Positions 1 through 7,507 of a stretch of 12,627 nt of DNA are shown here, one piece after another (the stretch's first letter is position 1; every line of letters starts with the position of its first letter). The notes beneath the pieces are model-generated. The model was not told where the DNA came from. It ran no database searches and saw only the letters and a list, made by a program, of their open reading frames with translations. A program made the position numbers and the translations under genes. The stretch lies in contig JADFMW010000053.1 of NCBI GenBank assembly GCA_022563655.1, positions 1 to 12,627 of the forward strand, read 5' to 3'. Source of the DNA: Pseudomonadota bacterium (lineage in GTDB: Bacteria; Pseudomonadota; Alphaproteobacteria; JAAXGF01).

Positions 1-42
1 TATTGGCCGTTTTAGAACACGCGGATGTGTGATGGAGCGGCT

Positions 43-59
43 GGCCGAGCGAATCGGCC
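43..59 (-). terminator. possible weak terminator hairpin after the amidohydrolase gene
   Basis: A perfect 6-bp stem (GGCCGA / TCGGCC) with a 5-base loop lies 4 bases beyond the amidohydrolase stop codon. No T-rich tract follows on the minus strand, so it is at best a weak or factor-assisted terminator. The remaining bases 1-42 show no recognisable gene. Confidence 0.3.
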
Positions 60-63
60 GGGT

Positions 64-1222
64 TCACTCGCGGGCCGGAATGGCCTCCATATCGAACCCA
101 TAGAGCCGGGCGCAGTTGTGCCACAGGATCTTGCGCTTCGAGTCCGCGCTGACGCCTTCGAGCGCCAGGAAGGTGTCGACGCCGTGGGGGTAGGGGCCGT
201 CGGCGTGGGGGTAGTCGGTCGAGACCACGATGTTGTCGTCGCCGAGAGCGTCGATCACCGCGCCCAGGAACCCCTCGTCGCACTCGGTGCTGATAAAGCA
301 CTGGCGCCGGAAGTACTCGCTCGGCAGCGCCGAAAGTTTCGTTTTCTCGCCGCCGCCGTACTTGCGCCACTGGTCGTCGAGGCGGTCGAGCCACCACGGC
401 AGCCAGCCGCAGTTGCCTTCGAGGAAGGCGATCCTGAGCCCGGCGAAGCGTTCGCACACGCCGCCCGCCGTGAGCGCGCCCAGCGCCAGCATGAGTTCGA
501 GCGGGAACGCGGCGGCGTGATTGAGCGTGCGGAAGCTGGGCTGGCCGCGGAAGCGGTTGGCCACGAAGTCGTCCGACGCGCCGCCGCTGGTGCCGTGGAT
601 CGCCAGCGGCACGCCGAGCCGCGCGATCTCGCGCCACAGGACGTCGCACTCCGGGGCGTTGAGGTAACGGCCGTGCACCGGCATGGGCAGCAGCACGACG
701 GCGACGTGGCCCTTGTCCTCGACCGCGCGCCGCGCCTCTTGCGCCGCGAGCTCGGGGTCGTGCAGCGAGACGATCGCCGCGCCCTTCAGGCGCTTAGGCT
801 CGGCCCGGCAGTAGTCGGCGAGCCAGTCGTTGAAGGCGGCGCAGCAGGCGGTGGCGTAGGCCGCGTCGAGGCCGTCGATCGACACCACCATGTGGGCGAA
901 GGTGCGGTAGACGACGGCCACGTCGATGCCTTCGGCGTCCATGGCCGCCAGCGCCGAGGCGGCGTCGTAGCCGCGCGCGCGGATCGGCGCGTAGATCGCC
1001 TCTTGCGGCGCGTCGAGGTGCTGCTGCGGCCCGACCACGTCGTCGTCGGCGGCCCACGGCGGGATGGTCTGGCCCGCGACCTCCCAGTGCGGGAAGTTGG
1101 TCGGGCTCCAGCCCAGGTAGCGCGGCGCCCGGTCGCGGTAGCGCTCGTCGAGGTAGCGCTCGTAGACCTCCGCCCTCGATGACGTGGAGGTCCGAGTCGA
1201 TGACGCGAAAGCCGTTCTTCAT
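64..1222 (-). CDS. amidohydrolase family protein (ACMSD-like), reading frame broken near codon 16
   Basis: Probable metal-dependent hydrolase or decarboxylase of the amidohydrolase-2 (TIM-barrel) family; the substrate cannot be told. The start is ATG at 1222, preceded by GGGGGGA four bases upstream, and the first residues (MKNGFRVIDSDLHVIE) are the usual family N-terminus. The frame then shifts: bases 1174-1171 (GGCG) separate codon GAG from a continuation reading EVYERYLDERYRDRAPRYLG in another frame, which runs to the TGA at 64-66. Removing one base or adding two restores one protein of about 385 residues, a normal family length. Family landmarks after the break are the His of IHGTSGG, the His of LNHAAAFP, CGWLPWWLDR, and STDYPHADG, whose Asp is the expected catalytic acid. 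The N-terminal metal motif is DLH rather than HxH. The gene stands alone after the moa genes with a 124-bp gap. The break may be a sequence error or a real pseudogene. Confidence 0.8.
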
Positions 1223-1294
1223 GCCGTCCCCCCGGTGACTGCGGGTGACCGCGAGAGACTTAAGGATAACCGAAGTCCGGCCGGGGCGCACGCC

Positions 1295-1314
1295 GCGCCG
1301 GGCCGTGCCGGCGC
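1295..1314 (-). terminator. possible GC-rich hairpin terminator after moaE
   Basis: A perfect 7-bp stem (GCGCCGG / CCGGCGC) with a 6-base loop lies about 32 bases past the moaE stop in the 124-bp gap before the amidohydrolase gene. There is no T tract on the minus strand, so the terminator role is only suggested by position. I see no convincing -35/-10 pair for the amidohydrolase gene in the same gap. Confidence 0.25.
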
Positions 1315-1346
1315 TGCACTCCAGGGGCGGGTCGGCGTCCGCCGCG

Positions 1347-1799
1347 TTACCCCTTGGTCCAGCGCTCGGCGGCGGCGGCGTCCGCGTGCCTCGCCTCGAC
1401 CCACCGTCCGCCTTCGCCGGTCTCCTCGAGCTTCCAGAACGGCGCCTTGGTCTTGAGCCAGTCGACGAGGAACTCGCAAGCCTCGAACGCCGCGCGGCGG
1501 TGCGCCGAGGCGGTGATCACGAGAACGATCCGCTCGCCCGGCTCGAGGCGGCCGCAACGATGGACGATCAGGCTCGCCGAGAGCGGCCAGCGCTGATGCG
1601 CCTCGGCCTCGATCTTGGCGAGCCCGCGCTCGGTCATGCCCGGGTAGTGCTCGAGCGTGATCGCCGCGATGGGCGCGCCGCCGGTCACCTCGCGCACCAG
1701 CCCGACGAAGGTGACGACGCCGCCGATCTCGTGGTTGCCGCGAACCAGCGCCGCGATCTCGGCGCCGACGTCGAAGTCCTCTTCCTGGACCCGGATCAC
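1347..1799 (-). CDS. moaE: molybdopterin synthase catalytic (large) subunit MoaE
   Basis: Large subunit of molybdopterin synthase. With the thiocarboxylated MoaD tail it inserts two sulfurs into cyclic pyranopterin monophosphate to make molybdopterin in the cytoplasm. The 150-residue length is normal. Family signatures are visible in order: GGVVTFVGLVRE near residues 26-37, LEHYPGMTE in the middle, HRCGRLEPGE, then AHRRAAFEAC, and near the C-terminus the lysine-bearing LKTKAPFWKLE followed by RWVEA. The conserved lysines of that last block correspond to the active-site lysines of the E. coli enzyme. The start is GTG at 1799, 16 bases after the moaD stop; no better in-frame start exists in the gap. 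It is the last gene of the pgsA-mobB-moeA-moaD-moaE run, next to its partner subunit, which supports the call. Confidence 0.95.
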   Translation of the reverse strand: MIRVQEEDFDVGAEIAALVRGNHEIGGVVTFVGLVREVTGGAPIAAITLEHYPGMTERGLAKIEAEAHQRWPLSASLIVHRCGRLEPGERIVLVITASAHRRAAFEACEFLVDWLKTKAPFWKLEETGEGGRWVEARHADAAAAERWTKG

Positions 1800-1815
1800 G
1801 CCCGGCTGCCCCGTC

Positions 1816-2067
1816 TCAGCCGCCGGTGACCGGCGGGAACAACGCGACCTCGTCGCCCGCCTTGACCGGGTGGTCGAGGCCGACGTGCTCCTGGTTCACC
1901 GCGACGCGCACCAGAGACAGGTCGTCGAGCGCCTCGGCGTAGCCGCCGCCGCGGCCCTTGAGCCAGTCGATGAGGCCGCCCACGTCCTCGATTTCGGCCG
2001 GCGGAGTCACCTCCTCGCTGCCGGCCCCGATCTTGGTGCGCAGCCAGGCAAAATACAGGATCTTCAT
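1816..2067 (-). CDS. moaD: molybdopterin synthase sulfur-carrier (small) subunit MoaD
   Basis: Ubiquitin-fold sulfur carrier of molybdopterin synthase. Its C-terminal glycine is adenylated and thiocarboxylated (normally by a MoeB-type enzyme, not present here) and donates sulfur to the precursor in the MoaE active site. The 83-residue product has the family features: MKILYFAWLRTKIG at the start, a hydrophilic middle with a DWLK helix, AVNQEHVGLDHPVKAGDEVALFPP and the essential Gly-Gly terminus (VTGG). The ATG overlaps the moeA stop by four bases (ATGA), which suggests translational coupling, and a GAGG ribosome-binding sequence lies seven bases upstream inside moeA. moaE follows 16 bases later. 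Confidence 0.95.
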   Translation of the reverse strand: MKILYFAWLRTKIGAGSEEVTPPAEIEDVGGLIDWLKGRGGGYAEALDDLSLVRVAVNQEHVGLDHPVKAGDEVALFPPVTGG

Positions 2068-3319
2068 CCGGTGACCTCGCTGAACGGCAGAAAATCGACC
2101 ATCGTTCCCCTGGTCAGTTGGGTCATGTCCTCGGGCAGTTCAACCAAGCCGTCGGCGGCGACGAGCGAGGACAGGATGCCGGCGCCCGCGCGGGGGAACT
2201 TCTCGGCCGCGAGGCTGCCGTCGTCGCGCGTCACCAGACGGGCGCGGACCCATTCGCGGCGGTCGCGCTTCTTCTTGTGCTCGAAGTCGGCCCGCACCCG
2301 GTAAAGCTTCGGCGTCACCTCGGTGCAGCCGGCGAGGCGCAGGATCAGGGGCCGGGCGATGCGCAGGTAGGTGACCATCGCCGCCACCGGATTGCCGGGC
2401 AGGCCGACGAACGGCGCCGTGCCCACCTGGCCGAACGCGAGCGGCCGGCCCGGCTTGGTCGCCAGGCGCCAAAAGTGCAGCCGCCCGAGCGCCTCGACGG
2501 CGGCCCTGACGTGGTCCTCGTCGCCGACCGAGACGCCGCCCGAGGTGATCAGGAGGTCGTGCGCCCGCGCCGCGGCCTCGAGCGCCGTACGCACCGTCTC
2601 GAAGTCGTCGGCGAGAATGCCGAAGTCGGTCACGGCGCAGCCCTGCGCCTCCAGCAAGGCGGCGAGCACGTAACGGTTCGAGTCGTAGATCGTGCCCGGA
2701 GTCAGCGTCTCGCCCGGCTCGCGCACCTCGTTCCCGGTCGAGAAGATCGCCACCTTGAGCGGCCGGTAGACGGCGAGCGAGGTGCACCCGACCGAGGCGG
2801 CGAGGCCCACGTCCTGCGGCCGCAGCCTGTGCCCGCGGCGCAGGATCGTCGTCCCCGCCTTGATGTCCTCGCCGGCCTTGCGCCAGTTGGCGCCGCGGCT
2901 GAGGCCGGGGGGATGATCACCTCATCGCCGTCCTCGCGGCAGTCCTCCTGCATCATCACCGTGTCCAGCCCCTCGGGCATCGCCGCGCCGGTGAAGACGC
3001 GCAGCGCCTCGCCGCGCCGCGGCGGGCGGCCAAGGGGACGGCCGGCGGCGATGCGCCCGGTCACCCTGAGACGGGTGTCGGCGTCGGCGTCGAGGTCGTC
3101 GAAGAACATGGCGTAGCCGTCGACCGCCGAGTTGTCGTGCGGCGGCACGTCGCGCTCGGCGTCGACATCCTCGGCCAGGATGCGCCCGCAGGCGGCGCGC
3201 AGACCGACCCGCTCGACCTCGGTCAGCGGCGCCGCGATGGCGGCAATGCGCTCGAGCGCCTCGGCCGTGGTCATCAGGCGACCGCCGTGGGCGAAGCAGT
3301 CGTCTGAAAGCTGGGCCAT
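2064..3319 (-). CDS. moeA: molybdopterin molybdenumtransferase MoeA, one-base frameshift in a six-G run
   Basis: MoeA inserts molybdate into adenylylated molybdopterin to give active Mo-molybdopterin. The N-terminal half begins at ATG 3319 with MAQLSDDCFA, an N-terminus common in alphaproteobacterial MoeA, followed by the motif PPHDNSAVDGYA (about residues 59-70) and FTGAAMPEGLDTVMMQED (about 109-126). At the plus-strand run of six G at 2907-2912 the frame breaks. The continuation (GLSRGANWRKAGEDIKAG, then STGNEV, TSGGVSVGDEDHV, KPGRPLAFG, LPGNPVAAMV) lies in a different frame and ends with TGA at 2064-2066. One extra G in the run would join both halves as VIIPPGLSRG and give a normal 418-residue protein, so every conserved block is present and only this base is missing. 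mobB ends 3 bases upstream and moaD overlaps by four bases. A sequencing or assembly error is the simplest explanation; true inactivation or slippage remains possible. Confidence 0.93.
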
Positions 3320-3322
3320 GGC

Positions 3323-3826
3323 TCAGTCCGCCTCGAGGCCGCAGTAATCGACGATGAAGTCGCCGATGCTCGCAATGTCGCCGAGATCAAGCACGGGAAC
3401 GTCGAGGCCGTCGACCGGCGCATCGCTTGCGACCGCGACGATGTGCGGTTGGTTGGCGCACAACGGCGGCTGGCCTTGGGCCGGGCGGTGGACCTCGATC
3501 TTGGGGTGGCTCTCACGCGTGAAGCCCTCGGCGATCAGCAGGTCGACCGGGGTGAGGTGCGCCATCAGGTCGTCGATACCCGGCCCGCTCGCGCCGTGGT
3601 GCGCGTGGATCAGCGCCCAGCGCTTGGCCGAGGCAACCATCACCTCGGCGGCCCCGGCGGCGCGGTGGCGGTAGCTGTCCTTGCCGGGCCGGTCGATATC
3701 GAAGGGAGGGTGCGCGTGCTCGACGGCCGACACGCTGAAACCACGCCCGGTCAGTTCGGGCACGAGCTTGATCATCAAGGTTGTCTTACCGCTGCCGCGC
3801 CGTCCCGTCAGCCCGAAGATGTGCAT
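3323..3826 (-). CDS. mobB: molybdopterin-guanine dinucleotide biosynthesis adapter MobB
   Basis: GTP-binding P-loop protein that assists MobA in attaching a nucleotide to Mo-molybdopterin, giving the dinucleotide cofactor of DMSO-reductase-type enzymes. The product is 167 residues from ATG 3826: MHIFGLTGRRGSGKTT holds the Walker A motif (G8 to T15), followed by EHAHPPFDIDRPGKDSYRH, a strong MobB signature, the Walker-B-like strand DLLIAEGF and HPKIEVHR. A GTG at 3856 would add ten residues (MAPGPTGEPA) not usual in the family, so I chose the ATG; neither has a strong ribosome-binding site. pgsA ends 34 bases upstream and moeA begins 3 bases downstream. No mobA is present in the window. Confidence 0.92.
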   Translation of the reverse strand: MHIFGLTGRRGSGKTTLMIKLVPELTGRGFSVSAVEHAHPPFDIDRPGKDSYRHRAAGAAEVMVASAKRWALIHAHHGASGPGIDDLMAHLTPVDLLIAEGFTRESHPKIEVHRPAQGQPPLCANQPHIVAVASDAPVDGLDVPVLDLGDIASIGDFIVDYCGLEAD

Positions 3827-3860
3827 CGCCGGCTCGCCGGTCGGCCCCGGCGCCACGGCC

Positions 3861-4499
3861 TCAGGCCGCGGGACTGGTCGATCTCGCTGCGCGAATCGGC
3901 GCCGTCGCGCGGCGGCGCTTCCTCCTCCTGACGCGCGGCAGCGGGCGCTTCATGTGCTCCAGCCCGGCGCGCATGTAGACGTAGCCGGTGATGAGCGTCA
4001 GCGCCGCGGCGATCCACAGCAAGGTCTCGCCGATCGCCACCGTCGTGAGGTAAGGCGCGACGAACGTCGGCCCCGCCTCGCCGAGCAGGAGAAAGCCGAT
4101 GGCGATCATCTGAATTGCCGTCTTCCACTTCGACATGCGGATGACCGGCATGCCCGCGCTGATTTCGGCAAGATACTCGCGCAGGCCCGAAACCATGAGC
4201 TCGCGACACAGAATAATGAGCGCGGCGATCACCGGCGCCCGGTCGACAGCAACCAGCATGACGATCACGGAGGCGACCAACAGCTTGTCGGCGATGGGAT
4301 CGAGCACGCGGCCGATGCGCGAGAACTGACGCCGCGTGCGCGCGAAGTAACCGTCGAAGAAATCGGTGAAGCCGGCCACCGTGAACAGGCCGCAGGCGAA
4401 CCAGCCGGCGAGCGGGTTGTCCCAATAGAGCAATCCGATCAGCGGCGGGATCACGCCGATGCGCGACAACGTCAAGATGTTGGGAAGGTTGTAAATCAT
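3861..4499 (-). CDS. pgsA: CDP-diacylglycerol--glycerol-3-phosphate 3-phosphatidyltransferase PgsA
   Basis: Integral inner-membrane enzyme that makes phosphatidylglycerolphosphate from CDP-diacylglycerol and glycerol-3-phosphate, the committed step to phosphatidylglycerol and cardiolipin. The CDP-alcohol phosphatidyltransferase motif is complete: D46, D49-G50, A53-R54, G63, D67 and D71. The N-terminus MIYNLPNILTLSRI is typical, and hydrophobic segments lie around residues 13-25, 31-45, 74-95, 128-140 and 153-174. The protein is 212 residues, slightly long because of an Arg/Lys-rich tail (about 184-205) after the usual end near EHM. The ATG at 4499 sits about 23 bases from the start point predicted by the promoter at 4529-4558, with an AAGG sequence upstream. 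It follows uvrC, a frequent alphaproteobacterial pairing, and heads the molybdenum-cofactor genes. Confidence 0.95.
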   Translation of the reverse strand: MIYNLPNILTLSRIGVIPPLIGLLYWDNPLAGWFACGLFTVAGFTDFFDGYFARTRRQFSRIGRVLDPIADKLLVASVIVMLVAVDRAPVIAALIILCRELMVSGLREYLAEISAGMPVIRMSKWKTAIQMIAIGFLLLGEAGPTFVAPYLTTVAIGETLLWIAAALTLITGYVYMRAGLEHMKRPLPRVRRRKRRRATAPIRAARSTSPAA

Positions 4500-4528
4500 T
4501 GCGGACGTACCTTGGGCGAACGAGGGGC

Positions 4529-4558
4529 CTTATAACATGATTGGTTCGTCTTCGGCAA
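4529..4558 (-). promoter_or_regulatory. sigma-70-like promoter for the pgsA-mobB-moeA-moaD-moaE genes
   Basis: On the minus strand TTGCCG (4558-4553) is separated by 18 bases from TATAAG (4534-4529), matching 4 of 6 and 5 of 6 consensus bases. It falls in the 63-bp uvrC-pgsA gap, which is visibly richer in A+T than its surroundings, and predicts a 5' leader of about 20-25 bases. It suggests that pgsA and the genes below it can be transcribed independently of uvrC. No molybdenum-responsive motif is recognisable. Confidence 0.55.
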
Positions 4559-4562
4559 TTGC

Positions 4563-6491
4563 CTAGCCTTCGGCGTGAAAATAATCGTAGATCGTTCGCG
4601 CCAGCGCGCGCGAGATGCCCGCGACCTTCTCGAGGTCGGCGATGCCCGCCTCGGCGACGCCGCGGGCCGAGCCGAAGTGGTGCAGCAGCGCGCGCTTGCG
4701 CTTGCCGCCGACGCCGGGAACGTCGTCGAGGGCGGAGCGGGCGGCGGCCTTGGCGCGCTTGCTGCGGTGGGCGCCGATGGCGAAGCGGTGGGCCTCGTCG
4801 CGCAGCCGCTGCAGGAAATAAAGCACCGGATCGTGGCTGTCCAGGCTCAGCGGCGGCCGCCCGGGCAGATGGAGCCGTTCGCGCCCGGCGCCGCGGTCGG
4901 GCCCCTTGGCGATGGCGGCCGTGGCGACGTCGCGAACGCCGAGGTCGGCAAACACCTCGATCGCCGTGCGCAGCTGGCCGGCGCCGCCGTCGACGATGAT
5001 CAGGTCGGGCCGCGTCCCGGGCTCGAGGTCCGGGTCCTCTTTGACGAGCCGAGTGAAGCGGCGGGTCAGCACCTCGCGCATCATGCCGTAGTCGTCGCCC
5101 GGGGTGATGCCGCCTGCGCCCAAGTTCTTGATGGTGAACTTGCGGTATGCGCTCTTGATGTAGCCCTCGGGGCCGGCGACGATCATGCTGCCGACGGCGC
5201 TTGTGCCCGAGATGTGGCTGTTGTCGTACACCTCGATGCGGCGCGGCGGCGCCTCGAGGCGCAGCCGCTTGGCGAGCTGCTCGAGCAGCCGGTTCTGCGC
5301 CGCGCTCTCCGAGAGCTTGCGCGCCAGCGCCAGGCGGGCGTTTTCGCGCGCGTGCTCGACCAGCTTGCGCCGCGCGCCGCGCAGGGGGCGCGCGATACGC
5401 ACGCGGCGTCCGGCGCGGACCGACAGCGCTTCCTCGATCAGCGCCTGTTCGGGCAGCGGGTGGCTTAACAGAACCCGCCGCGGCACGTGCTTGTTCTGGT
5501 AGAACTGGCCGAGGAAGGCGCTCAGCACCTCGGCCGCGTCGGCGCCGCCGGCGTGCGCCGGAAAGTACGCCCGGTTGCCGTAATTCTGCCCGCTGCGGAA
5601 GAAGAACACCTCGACGCAGGTCTGCCCGCCCTCCTGGTGGGCGGCGACGACGTCGGCCTCGCCCACGCTGGCGACGTTGATATCCTGGCTCGCCTGGATT
5701 TGGGTCAGCGCCCGGATGCGGTCGCGGTAGACGGCGGCAGACTCGAACTCGAGGGCTTCGCTCGCCTCCTGCATGCGCGCCGCCAGCCGCTTCTGCACCT
5801 GGCGGCTCTTGCCCGCGAGGAAGGCCCGCGCCTCGTCGACCAGCACTTGGTAGTCCTCCGGGCCGATGCGCCCCACGCACGGCGCCGTGCAGCGCTTGAT
5901 CTGGTATTGCAGGCACGGTCGGGTGCGGCACGCGAAGATGCTGTCCGAGCACGACCGCAAGGGGAAGGCGCGCTGCAGCGCGTTGAGCGTCTGGTTCACC
6001 GCGCCCACCGAGGCGAACGGCCCGAAATACTCGCCCGCGCGGTTGCGCGCGCCGCGATACTTGATGAGCTGCGCCCACGCGTGATCGCGCCTGAGCAGAA
6101 TGTAGGGAAACGACTTGTCGTCGCGCAGCAGGATGTTGCAGCGCGGCCGCAGGCGCTTGATCAGGTTGGCCTCGAGCAGCAACGCCTCGACCTCGGTGTG
6201 GGTGGTGACCACCTCGACCGCGGCGGTTTGCGCCACCATCCGGCGCAAGCGCAACGGCAGCTTGGCGACGTTCGCGTAGCTCGCCACGCGCTTCTTCAGG
6301 TTCCGCGCCTTGCCGACGTAGAGAACCTCGCCCTTGGCCCCGACCATGCGGTAGACCCCGGGGCACCTCGGCAGGGCGCCGAGGGCGGCCGTGACGACGG
6401 CGGACCCGGCGGCGGCCGGGTCTCTCGCGGCCGCGGCCTCGGGCACGGCCTCGGCCTCCGGCGCGGCGGTGGCGGGCGGGCGCTCGTTCAT
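4563..6491 (-). CDS. uvrC: excinuclease ABC subunit C (UvrC)
   Basis: Dual-incision nuclease of nucleotide excision repair: recruited by UvrB at a lesion, it cuts 3' with the GIY-YIG domain and 5' with the RNase H-like domain. The 642 residues show all parts: GVY (45-47) and YVG (58-60) with KARNLKKRV following; four cysteines at 181, 193, 201 and 205 with the 12-8-4 spacing of the E. coli iron-sulfur cysteines; a UVR segment around 232-267; the second nuclease with D423 in VYDNSH, D501 in VDGGAGQ and H568; and C-terminal helix-hairpin-helix motifs around 586-640. The ATG at 6491 lies 25 bases after the epimerase stop. It gives an Ala/Pro/Glu-rich leader of about 35 residues before the GIY-YIG domain, probably a disordered extension. 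Upstream in-frame starts overlap the epimerase and are rejected. Confidence 0.97.
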   Translation of the reverse strand: MNERPPATAAPEAEAVPEAAAARDPAAAGSAVVTAALGALPRCPGVYRMVGAKGEVLYVGKARNLKKRVASYANVAKLPLRLRRMVAQTAAVEVVTTHTEVEALLLEANLIKRLRPRCNILLRDDKSFPYILLRRDHAWAQLIKYRGARNRAGEYFGPFASVGAVNQTLNALQRAFPLRSCSDSIFACRTRPCLQYQIKRCTAPCVGRIGPEDYQVLVDEARAFLAGKSRQVQKRLAARMQEASEALEFESAAVYRDRIRALTQIQASQDINVASVGEADVVAAHQEGGQTCVEVFFFRSGQNYGNRAYFPAHAGGADAAEVLSAFLGQFYQNKHVPRRVLLSHPLPEQALIEEALSVRAGRRVRIARPLRGARRKLVEHARENARLALARKLSESAAQNRLLEQLAKRLRLEAPPRRIEVYDNSHISGTSAVGSMIVAGPEGYIKSAYRKFTIKNLGAGGITPGDDYGMMREVLTRRFTRLVKEDPDLEPGTRPDLIIVDGGAGQLRTAIEVFADLGVRDVATAAIAKGPDRGAGRERLHLPGRPPLSLDSHDPVLYFLQRLRDEAHRFAIGAHRSKRAKAAARSALDDVPGVGGKRKRALLHHFGSARGVAEAGIADLEKVAGISRALARTIYDYFHAEG

Positions 6492-6516
6492 TGCTCGATC
6501 GCCGCTTCGCGACGCC

Positions 6517-7494
6517 TCACACGCCGTGGTAGTCGCGGAACCAGGCGACGAACCGGGGCAGGCCCTCGTCGATCGGCGTCGAGGGCGCGAAGCCGAGGTC
6601 GCGCCGGATCGCGGTGATGTCGGCGAAGGTTTCCACCGCCTCGCCGGGCTGCATCGGCGCGAGCTCGATCCGCGCCTTGCGCCCGGTCGCCTGCTCGAGC
6701 ACCTCGATGAAGCGCGGCAGCGGCTCGGGGCGGTGGTTGCCGATGTTGTACAGCCGGTGCGGGCCGCCCTCGCCGGCGTCGCCCGGCGGATGGTCGAGCG
6801 CCGCGAGCACGCCCTCGACGATGTCGTCGATGTAGGTGAAATCACGCTTCATGTTGCCGCGGTTGAACAGGCGAATCGGCTCGCCCGCGAAGATCGCCTT
6901 GGTGAAGCTGTAATATGCCATGTCCGGCCTTCCCCAGGGCCCGTAAACCGTGAACAGCCGCAGCCCCGTCGTCGGCACGCGGTACAGGTTGCTGTAGGCG
7001 TAGCTCATCAGCTCACCGGCCTTCTTGGTGGCGGCGTACAGCGACGCCGGGGTATCGACCCGGTCGGCCTCGGCGAACGGCAGCTTGGCGTTGCCGCCGT
7101 AGACCGAGCTCGAGCTGGCATAGACCAGGTGGACCAAGCCCGGAAGATCGCGGCACAGCTCCAGCACCTCGAGATGGCCGGCCAGGTTCGAGCGCTCGTA
7201 CGCGAACGGATTCTCGAGCGAATACCGCACCCCGGGCTGGGCGGCCAAGTGCACCACCCGGTCGACGCCTGCGTCCTTGCATGCGCCCGCCAGCGCCCCG
7301 CGGGCCGCGATGTCGAGCTTGTGGAAGACGAAGCTGGGCTTGCGGCTCAGCCGTTCGAGCCGGGCCTCCTTGAGCCTGGCGTCGTAATACGCGTTGAGGT
7401 CGTCGATGCCGACCACCGAGTCGCCGCGGGCAAGAAGCGCCGCGCCGACGTGATAGCCGACGAACCCCGCCACACCCGTGACCAGAACCGTCAT
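6517..7494 (-). CDS. UDP-glucuronate 4-epimerase (CapI/LspL-type NAD-dependent SDR)
   Basis: Extended short-chain dehydrogenase/reductase that most likely interconverts UDP-glucuronate and UDP-galacturonate for surface polysaccharide. The 325 residues carry the NAD-binding GxxGxxG (G7, G10, G13), GIDDLNAYYD around residue 30, VVHLAAQPGVRYSLENP (about 80-96), the serine cluster 127-130 before VYG, the catalytic pair Y153 and K157 in YAATKK, and NRGNMKRDFTYIDDIVEGV. The combination SSSSVYG, AQPGVRYS and NMKRDFTYIDD is characteristic of the UDP-glucuronate epimerase branch rather than GalE. The ATG at 7494 has a strong ribosome-binding site (GGGAGGGG, five bases upstream) that begins directly at the ispE stop. 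It lies 13 bases after ispE and 25 before uvrC, so cotranscription is likely although the functions are unrelated. Substrate specificity is inferred from family resemblance. Confidence 0.88.
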   Translation of the reverse strand: MTVLVTGVAGFVGYHVGAALLARGDSVVGIDDLNAYYDARLKEARLERLSRKPSFVFHKLDIAARGALAGACKDAGVDRVVHLAAQPGVRYSLENPFAYERSNLAGHLEVLELCRDLPGLVHLVYASSSSVYGGNAKLPFAEADRVDTPASLYAATKKAGELMSYAYSNLYRVPTTGLRLFTVYGPWGRPDMAYYSFTKAIFAGEPIRLFNRGNMKRDFTYIDDIVEGVLAALDHPPGDAGEGGPHRLYNIGNHRPEPLPRFIEVLEQATGRKARIELAPMQPGEAVETFADITAIRRDLGFAPSTPIDEGLPRFVAWFRDYHGV

Positions 7495-7507
7495 TTCGGC
7501 CCCTCCC

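Noticed and set aside
2118..3116. Plus-strand open frame opposite moeA
   Set aside because: Antisense to moeA, whose conserved motifs explain the region despite its frameshift.
3808..6366. 852-codon minus-strand frame spanning pgsA and most of uvrC
   Set aside because: It is the wrong frame for both genes and is very rich in Arg, Ala and Pro with no domain; pgsA and uvrC explain the DNA.
5487..6617. Long plus-strand open frame opposite uvrC
   Set aside because: It is antisense to a fully conserved UvrC, has an Arg/Asp/Val-rich composition typical of reverse frames in G+C-rich DNA, and no recognisable motif.
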